Shown: positions 34,788-46,652 of the stretch, one piece after another | Layout: each line of letters opens with the position of its first letter | How positions within the stretch are numbered: position 1 is the first letter of the stretch | Source of the DNA: Tricholomella constricta | Lineage: Eukaryota; Basidiomycota; Agaricomycetes; Agaricales; Lyophyllaceae | Reading direction: 5' to 3' | DNA: 64,000 bases | Assembly (NCBI GenBank): GCA_013368375.1 | Contig: JAACJP010000039.1 | Location: 343,501-407,500 of the forward strand | Position numbers and translations under genes: made by a program | Notes under the pieces: model-generated | Databases searched by the model: none | Told to the model about the DNA's origin: nothing | What the model saw: only the letters and a program-made list of their open reading frames with translations

Positions 34788-36370
34788 CTACTGGACCTGC
34801 TCATTATCCATCCTCACCAACTCCGCAATGCGCCCTCGGAGCGCCACTACGCGCGGACTATCTGGTGTGTGCTCAGCCAACGCACGCTTAAGCTCCTCCG
34901 CCAGCTCTTGGAGCCTTTGCATCCGGGAGCGCAGCGCAGAAACTCGCATTGCGCGGCTTCCGCCCCCACTGCTGCTGCTCGCGGATGCCCAGTTTTCTTG
35001 CCCCCGATTGTTTCCCCAGACCCCTGCAACCTCTGAAGTCTGACCACCACCACCACCACCACCACCACCAGCTTTCTTCTCATCACGCCTGTAGAACTCC
35101 CGGGAGCGCAATCCGTCGTCGTATGGTGTCTGGAGTGTGAAGGGAACAACGGCGCCTTCGCGTGGGTTGGCCTTCGAGGATTCTGAGGTGTGTCAGTTTC
35201 GAAGTTAGAAGTGGGTGGTGAACTGGAATGCGGAGACAAACTGACGTCTCCTACCTGCGGCCCCGGCGTTAGAAGAAGCAGGCGTGCCCTTGCTTCGCCG
35301 ATGTCTTCGGTAGCAGATGAGACACCCTATCAGCAAGAGAAGCATAAAGGCACCGCCACCCGCAGCGCCTCCCACAATCGCGCCTAATGGTGGCTTGGAC
35401 CGGGAAATGGTAGCAGTGATAGAAGGGGTTTCGCTGCTTGTGCTCGCCGTGACGGATACTGAGCTCTCGTCGCTCGTGCTCCTGCTTGTTGTCGTAGCCT
35501 TGCCACTGCTCGTACTTGTAGTAGTAGTGTTACTACTAGTGACACTCGCACTCAAACTCGAACTCGAACTCGAACTTGTTATGCCTGCCGTCGACACGGT
35601 CGACTGAGTCGTGGTTGTTGTGCCGACGACGGTGTCGAGAGGCGTCACCACAACATCCTTGCCCCATGGCCCCTCCCCATTCTTCGCAAGGTTCACCGGG
35701 ACCTCCCACCCTGAATCATTCAATCCCGTTCCCTGAAAGTCATCCGGTATAATCCCCGTTGCGCGCCACGTCCCCTCCCCACCCGACATCACGAACACCG
35801 TCGACCCATCCGCCAGCGCCAGCTCCACGGCCATCAACAGCCCCGCGACATTGGGCCCACCGCCTGCGTCCGCGCGGTTCGTCGCACGGACAGCGAACAC
35901 GACGGGGGAGACCGCGCCCTGCGGGTTGAGTTGCACCTCGTATTCCTGCGCCGTCTGCCAAACGTCGTGTCCGCGCCCGCGCCTGCCAAGGCCTGCGTCT
36001 TCGTGTCGCCGACGTTGTCTCCGTTCACGTAGAGCGTGAAGAAGTCGTCGGCGGTGATGAGGATGTGGGCGGCGATGGCGGCGAGGCCCGGGCGCGGGAC
36101 GTACGTTGCGCGGAAGGCGCGGTCGCCGACGGGTGCGGTCTCCAGCGTGCCGTCGGACGTCCAGATCCAGGAGGCGGCGGTGAGGAAGCGGCTCTCCAGC
36201 GCTGACGAGTCGCGCGTGCGCAGCACTTGGATTCTTGGGCCTGGGCGGTGATGTGTGAGCGTTGCTACGTCGCAAATACTTGTTGGGGGAAATGGGTTCG
36301 TACTCGCCAAGATTTGAAGGAGAAGAAACAAGAGAAAGGATATCAAAAGGAGGGACTTTGGTTGTGGCAT
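34788..36370 (-). CDS. single-pass surface protein, paralogue 2 (frame break or extra intron in ectodomain)
   Basis: Signal peptide MPQPKSLLLISFLLFLLLQI (ATG 36370), intron, then SPRIQVLRTRDSSALESRFL and the same ectodomain as paralogue 1: TAASWIWTSDG, DRAFRATYVPRPG, ILITADDFFTLYVNGDNVGD. The frame then changes: TAQEYEVQLNPQGAVSPVVF continues in another frame near 35960-36000, so either a 59-base intron (GTCGGC...GGCAG) removes the VGDT turn or there is a one-base indel. Next VMSGGEGTWRATGIIPDDFQ, a Ser/Thr-rich stalk, TM segment GAIVGGAAGGGAFMLLLLIG and LICYRRHRRSKG. The last exon encodes VVPFTLQTPYDDGLRSREFY, a poly-Gly run and a coiled coil (LRSRMQRLQELAEELKRALA), ending MDNEQVQ. The PPxY tail of paralogue 1 is absent. 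Confidence 0.72.
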
Positions 36371-36955
36371 TGGGTGGTGGGGGTGAGTTTAGGAGGAGGG
36401 CTGAGATACTCTGGCACTCCCATCTTCTCGCACCTTCATCACTTCTATTATGAAGATGTGGGTGATCGTGATGATGAGAACACAAGGAGCGACTACTGGA
36501 ACGTTGTTGTTATTTCGTTGATCTGTGCATCCAAGTTGATTGGTGCGTACCAATCATATATTTAAAGATTTCGTAACGATAGGGAGATGGTGCGCGTCGT
36601 TAGAATAACTAAAACACAAGAACCTGTACCAATCCTCTCCAAACGTACAAGGGGAACAGCAGCGAAAGGCGCAGTGCACCTCGGAAAGGAGATTCTTACG
36701 ACTGGATGACACGGATCAACCATCATAATCGAATCACCACGTCAAACACAACAATCACACCTTGGTGCTAGGTGAGACGAACCGAGTCGGGCACCAATCA
36801 CCGGTACGACGAGACAGAGATTCGGCGCCTAGGGTTGAGCCATTATGTGGGAAGTGTAATCCACTATGAGATATGATACAGGCTCAGTGACGCGACGAAT
36901 AAAATAATGGACCACTGGAGAGCAAAGAGACAAAATCCCGGAACAGCCCAACCTC
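36371..36955. other. intergenic, no gene seen
   Basis: Promoter side of paralogue 2 and 3' flank of the universal stress protein gene. No reading frame of note. Confidence 0.4.
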
Positions 36956-37997
36956 TCAGCTCTCGAAATGTGTCCCGCGTTTGGGGTCAGCACGGCGTTT
37001 CTCCACAGCTTTGCGGACCTTGCGCTCGGGGCGGACGACGATGATGGGCACAGGCGAGTGTGTGAGGCAGTATCTAGCAAGCGCAGCATCAGAACCTGTC
37101 CATCTTATGATCCGGATACGCACTTGCTGACGCTCCCAATCGCCGATCCCATGTTCATGTTCAGCGCAAGACCACTGAGGACGGAGCGCTTCCCGCGGGT
37201 GCCGACGACGACGCTGTCCGGGCGGTATAAGGCAATGAGGCGGTCGAGGGTGTCGGTGATGCGGCCCGGGATGTACTCGAGGATTAAGGAGAGCTGGGCG
37301 GGCGCAGGGGTCAGATAGGTCTATTGGGAGCCAGTGCAAACTGACCTTGCGATCGGGATCGTACTCTGCACCCTTTGCCTGGATCTTGCGCATGAGCTCG
37401 CGGGCCTCCTCCCGCACGACATCGTGATCCTTCTCTGTTGGATGGTCAGTGCGAGGGATCAAAGTAGATGTTAGTAGCGCACGCACCGAGGACGTCCTCG
37501 TCGACGCCACGGCAGATGATCAGCTCGTCGCCGTCCTGAACTAGTGACTCGAGCGACCAGTCGAGCGCCTCACGCCCGCTCTCATCTGGCGATGCGGCGC
37601 ATAGAAATACACGGGTTGAGCGCGTTCGGAGATACCCCGCAGACTTGACTGCGAGGGTGAAGGAGAACATGGACGCAGATTGGTTCTCGAAGGTGTCGAA
37701 GGAGACCTTGGACGTGTATCCGGGCGCGGCGGGCGGGTGGGGATGATGAGGATGTGAATGGGGCGCAAGAAGGATAGGCTGTGGGTGGGAGGTGGCGGAG
37801 GAGAAGGAGGCGGAGTGAACGATGGGGGTTGGGGAGGCGGAGGAAGTCGAGAGGGAAGACGACGACGGGGAGAGCGTGAGTGCGGGACCTTGTGTTTCGG
37901 GACCTGTACTGGGCAATGGAATACATGGCGACGACTGTGGCGAAATCTGTGGCGTCGATGGCCGAGAAGAGTGCTTTAGCGCAGAACGTAGAGCCAT
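36956..37997 (-). CDS. universal stress protein (UspA-like) with disordered N-terminus
   Basis: Starts MALRSALKHSSRPSTPQISP at 37997. About 90 residues of Ser/Pro/His-rich sequence precede the UspA fold: KSAGYLRTRSTRVFLCAASP, SGREALDWSLESLVQDGDEL, then in later exons EKDHDVVREEARELMRKIQA, LSLILEYIPGRITDTLDRLI and the nucleotide-binding motif VVVGTRGKRSVLSGLALNMN with GSAIGSVS, fitting G-x2-G-x9-G-[ST]. The final exon gives HSPVPIIVVRPERKVRKAVE and ends KRGTHFES. Fungal Usp proteins bind ATP or related nucleotides and respond to stress; cytosolic. Three or four exons. Confidence 0.9.
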
Positions 37998-39744
37998 GGT
38001 AGTACGGGGTCAACTGATTTCAATCTCCGACTGCAACGACTTCACGATTACATTAATTGCACATGCATCCCTGCTTACAGTTGTGAGATACAATACGAAA
38101 TATATACACTACATGTTACACAGCACAAAGCCTTAGATTTCGAAAAAAGACAATCCTCCTTCAAATTCACATTTTCTCACGATTTTCTATCATTTCAATC
38201 TCATGACATTCTCTCCTTGGAAAATGTATGAGCTATTTGAATTGTATCGCATATCACTATCGTCGAAATGTTATCTGCATCGCCGACGACGTCGAGCGCT
38301 GCACGTGAACATGTAAACTCATAATGTTACTACTAGTACATTCTCCCGACGCGCGTGTGTGCCAGCATGAAGGCCCGAGCATGTCTTCAGCGCGGTCAGC
38401 TCCTTCACGGTGTATGCACCCACCTCTGACAGCTACGTGTATCAAACTAAAAAGATGGTTCAGCTACATCTATAGATCTCGCGAGCAAGCCACGATTCAG
38501 ACGGCTCCTTCTTTGGCGAAAGCAGGCAGAATTGGATCTCCAACAAGCATGTTTGGTGGGGCCCAAACTACGTCTCAATGAGCACCAGCTGGGCTGTCAG
38601 CCATTATGGGGCAATTACCTTGCCAGGATTGACTTTGGACAGCTTTCTGAATCAAAAGTGCAGCACCCTCTAGGGCTCCGAGTCTGACCTCGCAGTCAAA
38701 TATGCTTTTTTATCTCCGGGAATATCTTGTGTGGACCTTCTTGTGCACCATCTCTCCGAGAAACGAAGCACTGGATCATCGTTCCCCGGGATTCGAGGCC
38801 AGGTTGCATTGTCACGGTTTGCGGGACGGGGTAGTTTCTGAATCGGAGACCTTTCCTAATCACTAGTGAGTGATGGCATATCGTGTCAGTAACTATCAGG
38901 CTCATCAGTAATTGTTTTCCCCACAGGAACAAATTATCGCGCCTGAAGGAAGCGCCCGAATATGCCGCGAGACTCTCCTTGAGGGCGGTTCGCTCTGTGT
39001 TGTCGTCCGTACTTTCATCACTACTTGACTCATCTCTACTCTCAGCCACTTTCTCTCCCAGGAGATGTTTTAGAACTGCTATTTCCCCTCTCAGCTTCCT
39101 GCTCTCCTCAGCAACACTCACAATCTTCGCCTGTCAAATTCTTCATCAACTCTTTCGATTCCTTCTCGGCAGCCTCGAGGACCCTGCACTCAGCAGACTT
39201 CGGTATCTTCTTTTCACGTGCATCAACATGTCCTTCGACTTCGTAATGCGAAGTAATATCGTCGCCACTTCAGTTCCAGTTCACGTGGAGGTGGAGGAGC
39301 TCATTTTGCAGTTGTAGGTTACAGGACGAGCACGACGGGGGACGTGTCAGCATTAGAAGCCCTCGTATTTTTTATGGGCTGGTCTGCTCCTGATTCGAGC
39401 CTATATTCGGAATAACTATCATAGCTTTCATTAGCATATACCTAGGCTCTCGAAACCATAAGGTACCAATTCCGACGATGCGAGGACCAATCAGAAAGTG
39501 CGCGTGTATTTCTGATCCCAGCACAGGCAGCAAAAATGTAGGAAAAAATTCATAAGAAATGACTGGGTAATCTGAGAGTAATTGTCGAAAAGCTTCCAAT
39601 ACCCTCAAAGTTCTCTTTCAAGCAAATCTCGCATGCAATGTGTGTGAAATGTTGTTGTTATATAAGTTTGTCTGGAATTACACTTCGATCAAAATTTAAG
39701 GCTTTGTGCTGTGTTAGCTATTTCGATGGTGGTCCTTGGAGGAT
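37998..39744. other. intergenic with one possible decayed gene
   Basis: On the - strand 39330-38870 there are coiled-coil-like blocks in two frames (VLEAAEKESKELMKNLTGED, then VAEESRKLRGEIAVLKHLLG, DESSSDESTDDNTERTALKE). They do not join through a plausible intron, so this may be a gene remnant. A TATATAAG element lies near 39659. Confidence 0.35.
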
Positions 39745-41510
39745 AGGTAGCCAATCTGACCAAGCTTGGACGGGTGAGTGAATCACGTTGATACATCTGC
39801 GCGACTGACCTCGTATTCCTGGCGTGTCAAAGGCGAGGCGAGTAACAAGTCTTGGGTACGTTGAAGCCAAGGGTACATGTGGCGACAAGATAAGGAGGGG
39901 AAGAAGATGGGAGCAGGGAGGAGGGAGTCAACAGCGGAGTGTCCAAGGGAATCAGAAAAGTGTTATGTCACAGCCAAGTCCAAAGGCGCCGCCACGCGAC
40001 GAACAACCACTGCAAAAGCGCATGACCGCTCCTCCTCCTACGGGAACTCAATCTCCAAACACGCTCCAAATTTCGTCTCCTCATTGACCGGCTGTTTCGT
40101 TCCCAAAATGACAATCCTTCGATCAACGAGCACGGCAGCCGTAATGAGCGACATCCGGTCCTCCTCCTCTCCAAGATTCCTAAACTTTTCCTGGTAGTGG
40201 AGGCACCGCGACGTCGAAGGGCTATTCGAATTCGGCGATAAGTCCAAGAGCCATAATTCTGGAAGGTCCCGTTCGTCCTTGAGACACGGTTTCCACACCG
40301 CCATCAGGACTGAACAGCTGGTGGCCCCGGCGGCGCCGCTGCGGTCTGCACCGTCCGCAGGGTGGGGATGGGTATGGGTATCATCCAGGCCCTGAAGGAA
40401 GCCCCGGCTGAAGGCGAGGAACACATCACATCCGATAACGCCTGACGGGAACTTCCCTGTTATATTGCACTTTTTGAACGAGCGGCGCGTCCGATCGAAC
40501 AAGATAAAACTGGCCGCTGTATAGTTGGTCTACAAAGCAACGAATTAAGTACTTCTCACGAAAGAAGGGAAAAAGACTGCGAAGCCGATTGACCGTTTCT
40601 TGTTTCGCACGGGCCATCTGGTACCCAGGCATCAGCAGGATCTGCTTCCCTCCAAACACCGATATGGCGTCACCACAAAACCCAAGGGGCGGCACATGGG
40701 CCGGGTACGCCTTGTCCTTCACGACCCACGTCCACCTATGCGTGCGGTTGTCGAATCTAGCCATCGAGTACGTGTTGCGCACGGCGCGCCCTTGACCACC
40801 AAACACATATAGCTCGTCCTCGACAAAGACCAGCCTCGCGCTGAGGCGCGGCGTAAGGTCTGCCGGCACGTCGACGTCCCACCACTTGAAGGTGTCCAGG
40901 TTGACGATGCAGAGGCGCGACGTGGGGACCGAGGCGGCGTCCTCGGGCAGGCCGCTGTACCCGCCGAAGAGGAGGATGACGCGGTACCCCGCCAGCCGGC
41001 AGAACACGTCTGCGGCGGCGTTGTGGATCGGCAAGCCCACGCCTCCGATCTCGCTGGACAGAGGAGATCCTGGTGTTTCGATCACCTTAAATTTCTCCTG
41101 CACGGACCAGATCATATCCGAGTCTTAGCTATAGGTTTAAAGGTGAGAGATCGACGCGTGTACGTACGGTTTCATTGGACCAGACGCCTGTACGAAGAGA
41201 GAGGATCGAGAGTTGATATTTGTCTTCGTCGTCCAACCAGTAGAAGATGATTTCTTTATTGATGTCGTCGACGAAGCGCGCGGTGTGCGGCCCCCACTGG
41301 GGCATGTCGTGGCCATCGACCTGGATTTTTTCCGTCAGGTCCCGCACTTTCAGCTCCACTGGCGTTCGTTTGCGCTTGACCATCGTAAAAAATGTAGCCA
41401 AAACTTTAAGGGGAGAGCGTAAACCTGATGAGCCGTACAGCAATAGAGCCGCGTTAGAACGTGAGAGCGCGCCGCATGAGGATGAATTTCTGACTCCGCG
41501 CTTCCCTGCT
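39745..41510 (-). repeat. right arm of the large inverted duplication
   Basis: Inverted counterpart of 30165-32020, covering the second kelch-like gene and both flanks. Similarity is highest in coding exons and includes introns, so the copy was made at DNA level rather than through RNA. Confidence 0.85.
40038..41383 (-). CDS. kelch-like beta-propeller protein, copy B
   Basis: Inverted near-copy of the gene at 30319. Exon 1 41168-41383, exon 2 from 41098, same intron positions and phases. Starts MVKRKRTPVELKVRDLTEKI; blades RVILLFGGYSGLPEDAASVP, FVEDELYVFGGQGRAVRNTY, AISVFGGKQILLMPGYQMAR, then TNYTAASFILFDRTRRSF and DLPELWLLDLSPNSNSPSTS. Ends FGACLEIEFP. The kelch-type GG in YVFGGQG is intact here but is GD in copy A, so copy B may be closer to the ancestor. 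Both copies appear to have open frames. Confidence 0.7.
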
Positions 41511-43133
41511 TAAATATCTCCGAGATCCTGAGCATCATTTTTGTCTTCGTCTGGGACGAAACACCTGACGATGGATATAAAGACCTTGCCGCATTAGCAG
41601 TGACGTGGGGACCTTTTATAATCCCGCTTCTGACATGATATCTGCCCAATCTGTCGCCCCTCAGGCAGTTCATTCGACGACCAACGATCTTAAGTATAAG
41701 ATTGGGACGGCTGCAAGCTGTCTTCTCCTCGCATCCGACGGTTCGGGTACGAACAATTTCGCCTTCCAGAATCAAAACATCATTTCCTATCAAGATGTCA
41801 CCGCCTCGACCGCAACGCTCTCAATGTCCTCAACCTCAACCATGCCCCGACCTTCCCGCGTCACGGGAGCTTAGATTGACGGTAGTCGAACTGCCGTTTG
41901 TTGGCATTTTTCTGATCCCTGCCTTGGAGAGCGTCAGCTATAAATTGTGGCTTCGTTCTGACATCCATCATGGCTTCACTCCCGATCAAAGCCTCTAACA
42001 TTCGATAAATTCACCTAACACGACTCGGACTCGAACAACATACAGATATGTACCGGCTATGGCTGAAGTACTCGATAAGCTTCCGAGCCTTGAAGCTTTA
42101 CTCTGAACAGGCTCGTGGCCATCGCCAAACCCTCGCCTCCTCCGCCCTCCTGCCGTCCTTCTTCCCGTGGGCGAAGGGGCGGAGTGTCGTGCTGATCGAT
42201 TCGGAATACATATACGCGGGAGAAACCTGATATCTGATATAGTGGAGGGGGCGGCGGTTTTGGAAGGCATTTATTCCCTGCCTTGAAGCTTGTGGAGACG
42301 CAGCCTTCTAAATCTGAACTTACGAGGATATTGCCTTTGTTTTATTAAGGTAACATGAGAGGAGCGGGTGTGCGTTAAGGAACAGGCAGACAGGCCGAGT
42401 TGGAAAGCATCGAGATTCTTCTTGACTTGCGTTACACACCTTGTGATCTGGGTCCGGGTTTATGAATGGGGCGTTCCATGGTGGGGCTACGATTATCCAC
42501 AAATTCCAGACATGGGCGTCTGTGTCGACTCTCCGTGTGTCATTTTTGTACCTCGATACCCCTCATATTTCGGATTATGGAAACATGCGCATGCACAGTC
42601 TGTGCTGCACACAGACCAGACACGAACTGAAGTCTGCGAATAACAACGTGGCTCTCTCGCATGTTCTGAGAGAATAATGGCTGGATATACAAAGATGAGC
42701 TACTACCAGGGCGAGTGGTTTCGAGCCGGGGCAGAGGTGAGCCCGGATTGGGCGAACTCAACAACGCGATCGGAAGGCGTTGAAGCAGGGAGGGTGATCA
42801 GTTTTCGTTGCGAGATCACCCCACAGCTGCAGGCAGCAGGGCTTCGTCGGCGATTTTAAGGGAGAGCCCACCCAATAGATCTGAGAATGAAGAACGTCGA
42901 GAGGAGATGCCACAGGTGAAACGATCGTGCCTTGCAGGGTGAAAGTCGAGGTCCAGGGTTTAAGCTTAAGAGTGGGCTGCAGAGAACAGAAAGTTGGGTG
43001 CTTTGATAATGCAGATGGACGAGATAAAAAACGATATACATGAGCCCAGGATCGCGTTCGAAGACTGGTCATCTTGCCTGATGACTTCAGAAGAGAAGAG
43101 AAAATTCAAACTCCGACCTCCTTGACTCTAACG
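41511..43133. other. intergenic, no gene seen
   Basis: 1.6 kb with only short unrelated frames on both strands. The last ~100 bases must hold the promoter of the WW-domain gene. Confidence 0.4.
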
Positions 43134-43997
43134 ATGGCGACCACCAACGACGAGCAGCCGCGACCGACGACGACAAAGAGCGACGAGGATATCGAGAAAA
43201 GTACTGAGGAGACCGTCAAGGACAGCAAGGACAGTGTTCCAGCCGAACAGAACTCATCAGGACAGGATGAGCCTGAAAAGGCTGATGCCGCCGACTCCGG
43301 TGACGTTACGCCCGCGTCGACGAGCACGCCTCCAACGCCGGCATCGACACCCTGGCAGGCCGTATTCGCACCGCAATATAACGCCTACTATTTCTACAAC
43401 ACCGAAACCCAACAAACAACATGGGAAAACCCCCTGCTTCCACCCGCAACCTCGACCTCCTCCTCTTCATCACAACCCCCTGCTTCCGCGTCTCCAGCCA
43501 CAGAAGACCCTACATCTTCCGCCTACACCAGCCAATACGCCGCATTAGAGGCAGCAGCCCTCGCCGCAGGCATCGACCCCTCTCTAGCGCACCTCGATCC
43601 GACTCTGCTTTCATCTATCCCCTCTTCCTCTGGTGTTGCCCCCGCTTCTGGTCTTCCACCGGCCTTCACGGCGAAATTCAATGCCCGGACAGGTCAGTTC
43701 GCCCGCCCGGACGCCCGCGATCCGACACATCTGTCGGAGCACGCGCGTGCGGCCCGCATGAGCGAGTTCTACTTTGACGTCAACGCGTGGGAGCAGCAGC
43801 TTGCAGCCCAAGGCGGGAGCATCAAGGGTGGGGAGGAGGAGGAGGGCAAGAAGAGAAAACGGCCGAGCAAGAAAGATTTGGTGCGTCTGTTGTTGTGTTC
43901 CTGGGCTGGGTGAAAGTGCTGACGTATCGTGTAGGAACGCTTCCGAGAGCAGAAAAAGCAAAAGAAAATCGCAAAGACGGCGTGGCTGCGGACGTAG
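43134..43997 (+). CDS. WW-domain protein
   Basis: Two exons: 43134-43880 and 43935-43997. MATTNDEQPRPTTTKSDEDI opens an acidic disordered region, then one WW domain PWQAVFAPQYNAYYFYNTET followed by QQTTWENPL, with both signature tryptophans, the YYFYN strand and the terminal proline. After a Ser/Ala/Pro-rich linker come FNARTGQFARPDARDPTHLS and RAARMSEFYFDVNAWEQQLA, and a basic end KKRKRPSKKDLERFREQKKQ, closing IAKTAWLRT. WW domains bind proline motifs; the basic tail suggests a nuclear, RNA-processing role, as in similar fungal proteins, but this is inference. Confidence 0.85.
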
Positions 43998-44715
43998 GAG
44001 TAGACACATGTCGAATACTCCCACATACCTTCTTGATCTCATGTCTTGCTGCCATCGAATGTCCCTCGTTCGAAGGAATCATCATTATGTCATTCTTTTG
44101 TTTCGACGCGTTCAAAGTCCCTCTATGCGTGCAATTCAAAGTGGTTATCATTCAGTATGCTTGTACATGTGAAGGCACTGGTGCGTTTCCTGGCCATCTC
44201 TGTCCTCCTCATCCCCCAGATATTGCTGTGGGAAAGGGAGGCGTAGCTCAGATTCACTTTCAGGTGAGTGGCTCTCCGCGAATATTTTGCGGCAGAGATT
44301 TTGCGACAGAATTAATACATCGGATATCACAGCGAGGGTGTCAGCCTATGCATTGAACCCTGGTTGCACGCCATCCAGCGGTCAGATAGCCCTCGATATC
44401 ATCACAATATAACGACCAGCCTTGCATATAGTGCGCAGGTCAGTGCAGGAGCACTTACCGGCGGATATCTTGCGTGACTGCATTGCACCAATAACGTGGT
44501 CAGCAAACCATTCATGCATCCATCCATGCCATGATCAGAGAATTAGCGCGAAAGAGTTGAGGCAGATAAAATGTGCAACATTGAGCGTTTCTCGTCAGGA
44601 CGATCTCGAAACAAATTTACACCATCTTGGCTGAATCAGACGTTGTAGCATACTGTGTCAAGATCATTCACAGCGCATCGGGTGAGATAACTGAAGCAAC
44701 TGCCTGCTGTCTACA
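43998..44715. other. intergenic between convergent genes, no gene seen
   Basis: 3' flanks of the WW-domain gene and of NOP53. No frame with family resemblance. Confidence 0.4.
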
Positions 44716-46452
44716 TCACTCGAACCGCTTCCAAGCGTGTTTTTCGTACTCGATGATCTTTGTCCGGTGCTTCTTGGGTCTGGAGAATTTGAACGTTTAG
44801 GTCCAGAGTATGCAGTGATGAAAAATAAAATACGTACAACACAGGGACACGAGGTTCCACGAGCGCACGCTGCTGCAAGCTGAGGAACCGGTCGCGGAAC
44901 AGGTTGCCTTCAGGCTAGGCAATATATGTTAACCGGTAGTTAAAGAGAAGTTCCGAACTACAAACGCACCTTGAGAGCACGAAGAGACTCGCTGAGATCC
45001 TCACCAAGTTGCACAACGACAGGCCCCTCAGGAACCTTGTGCTTCCCCAGTTTCCGACCCGCCAGCCCATGTTGTTTTAGTTTGTCCAGCGCGTCCACCC
45101 GTTTCTGAAGCAGTTCCTTCTCCCGGGCCGACATGAGCCTGGCGTTTGTCCGCCGAAGGGTTTTCGCGGAGGGTATCACGGCCAGCATCCGTTTCCGCGC
45201 TGCCCTTTCAGCCAAATCGCGTTTCTAGTAGATTGGAAGGTGTTATGAGTAAACCCTGCAGCGGAGGACCGCGGAGAAAGGTAATCATACCTCAGCGAGC
45301 AACCGAGCAGCCGTCCTCCTCTGCGCCTGAGTTTTTCTCGGAGGAAGCCTCTTTGCGGGCACTTCACCCTCACCTTCACCGTCCACGCTCTCGCCGTCGT
45401 CATCCTCCATAATGTCTCCGTGCAGTTTCATCCCCGATGCCAATGTCGGGTTTTGTTCCTCCACCTGGCGCTTCGCGCTCTCGATCTTCTCCTTCACCTC
45501 AGCGAGCTTCTCCGCATCGCGGATCCGCCGCTCCTCGATCTCGTGTGCCTGTAGGAGCAACTCCTGGTGCGCCTGGACGGGCGGGTTGTAGGATGTTCCT
45601 TGGTGCGGCTCTACTATCGCCGGGACCTCTATCGTATCCCGGACACGCGCAAGCGTCGGAACCTGCCCGAAGGGAAATCAGGATGAAAGAACATTGAGCA
45701 TCGATACCACAACAGGCGAATTCGAGACGTACCTTGATAGATTTTTTCTGTACCGTCTCCAGCCCGTCCTTGATCTCCTCCAGCGGCGGCGGAGGCGCCC
45801 AAGCATCATACGTCCCGCTGCTCTTCACCGCCTCGCTCAATTCTACGATGGCGCTCCCGGCGCCGAACTCTGTCGGGTCAATCACGCTGTTGAAGGGTCC
45901 TTTTCGTGGACGCTTCCCAATCCTGAGAAGACGAGCCTTTTCTTCGTGGCTTACGGCTGGTTTGCGTTTTTTGGAGGCGGTGGAGGAGGGGCGCGAGAAG
46001 ACGGCAGGGACGGCGGAGCGTTGGGCCAGGATTTTGGTAGATGTTAGTTGGGAGGCGGAGAACCTGGGAAGAGATTTGCGGACTACGAAGTTTTGTTAGT
46101 GAATGAAAATATGAATAAAGCTTTGGTGAAGTGAAAACAGACTTTGGGAATCCCCTGTTACGTCGATCTGGAATAGATCTTGGTCTTTGGTCGCCTGGAG
46201 TATTTTTCTGCAGAGATATGTTGAAGAGATACTGAACAAGAGACTTTCAATAAGGACTTACCCAGTAACCCGCTCCTCTGCTCTCATGCCCTCCATGCTC
46301 TCCTCCACATCCTGAATATCGACATTTTTCCGCCACGCCCGCTTGCCTTTCCTGCTGGACTGGTTGAGTTGTGATGGCGCTCCCGTCGCAGCCTTTGCAG
46401 ACTTTTTGGTGACGTTGGACTTTGCAGCCTTGCCCGTAGATGCTTTCACCAT
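44716..46452 (-). CDS. NOP53: ribosome biogenesis protein NOP53 (GLTSCR2 family)
   Basis: Exon 1 46262-46452 begins MVKASTGKAAKSNVTKKSAK and contains SSRKGKRAWRKNVDIQDVEE, the typical NOP53 start. Following exons: KILQATKDQDLFQIDVTGDS, KKRKPAVSHEEKARLLRIGK, VPTLARVRDTIEVPAIVEPH with QGTSYNPPVQAHQELLLQAH (a hallmark of the family), KTQAQRRTAARLLAEKRDLA, then EGNLFRDRFLSLQQRALVEP and PRKHRTKIIEYEKHAWKRFE at the end. NOP53 acts in the nucleolus, recruiting the exosome helicase Mtr4 to pre-60S particles through an arch-interacting motif. A single contiguous family-length protein of about 440 residues across roughly seven exons. Confidence 0.94.
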
Positions 46453-46571
46453 CGTTGATGTCCAAAGTTAGTGATCGAGGGTGCAATCCAGACTCGTGTT
46501 ACCACGCTTTTTCGTGGATAATTTTTAAAGGCTGATTGGAACTCGGGCCGGTATTGCAAGTGTCTCCATAA

Positions 46572-46651
46572 GGGCTCTTGGCACAGGGGTAGCGCGCACG
46601 CTTCGCATCATTGCCTGCGTGAGGTCGTGGGTTCAATTCCCACAGTGTCCA
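46572..46651 (+). tRNA. tRNA-Ala (anticodon CGC) with an 8-base intron
   Basis: 80 bases fold as a cloverleaf. Acceptor GGGCTCT pairs with AGTGTCC (one T-T mismatch) and carries the G3-T70 pair that marks tRNA-Ala. D-stem GCAC/GCGC has one mismatch. Anticodon stem CACGC/GCGTG is perfect; the loop is T-T-C-G-C-A, then the intron TCATTGCC (46608-46615) after base 37, then T. T-arm GTGGG-TTCAATT-CCCAC is perfect and contains the B box; discriminator A. Lies 120 bases upstream of the NOP53 start, on the opposite strand. The two mismatches leave some chance that it is a weak or decayed gene. Confidence 0.85.
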
Positions 46652-46652
46652 C

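Noticed and set aside
35205..36485. Single 426-residue frame for surface paralogue 2
   Set aside because: Its first ~110 residues are His/Arg/Pro nonsense; the real N-terminus is in the frame starting at 36370.
43611..44151. - strand frames over the WW-domain gene end
   Set aside because: No family resemblance; the + gene explains the coding signal.
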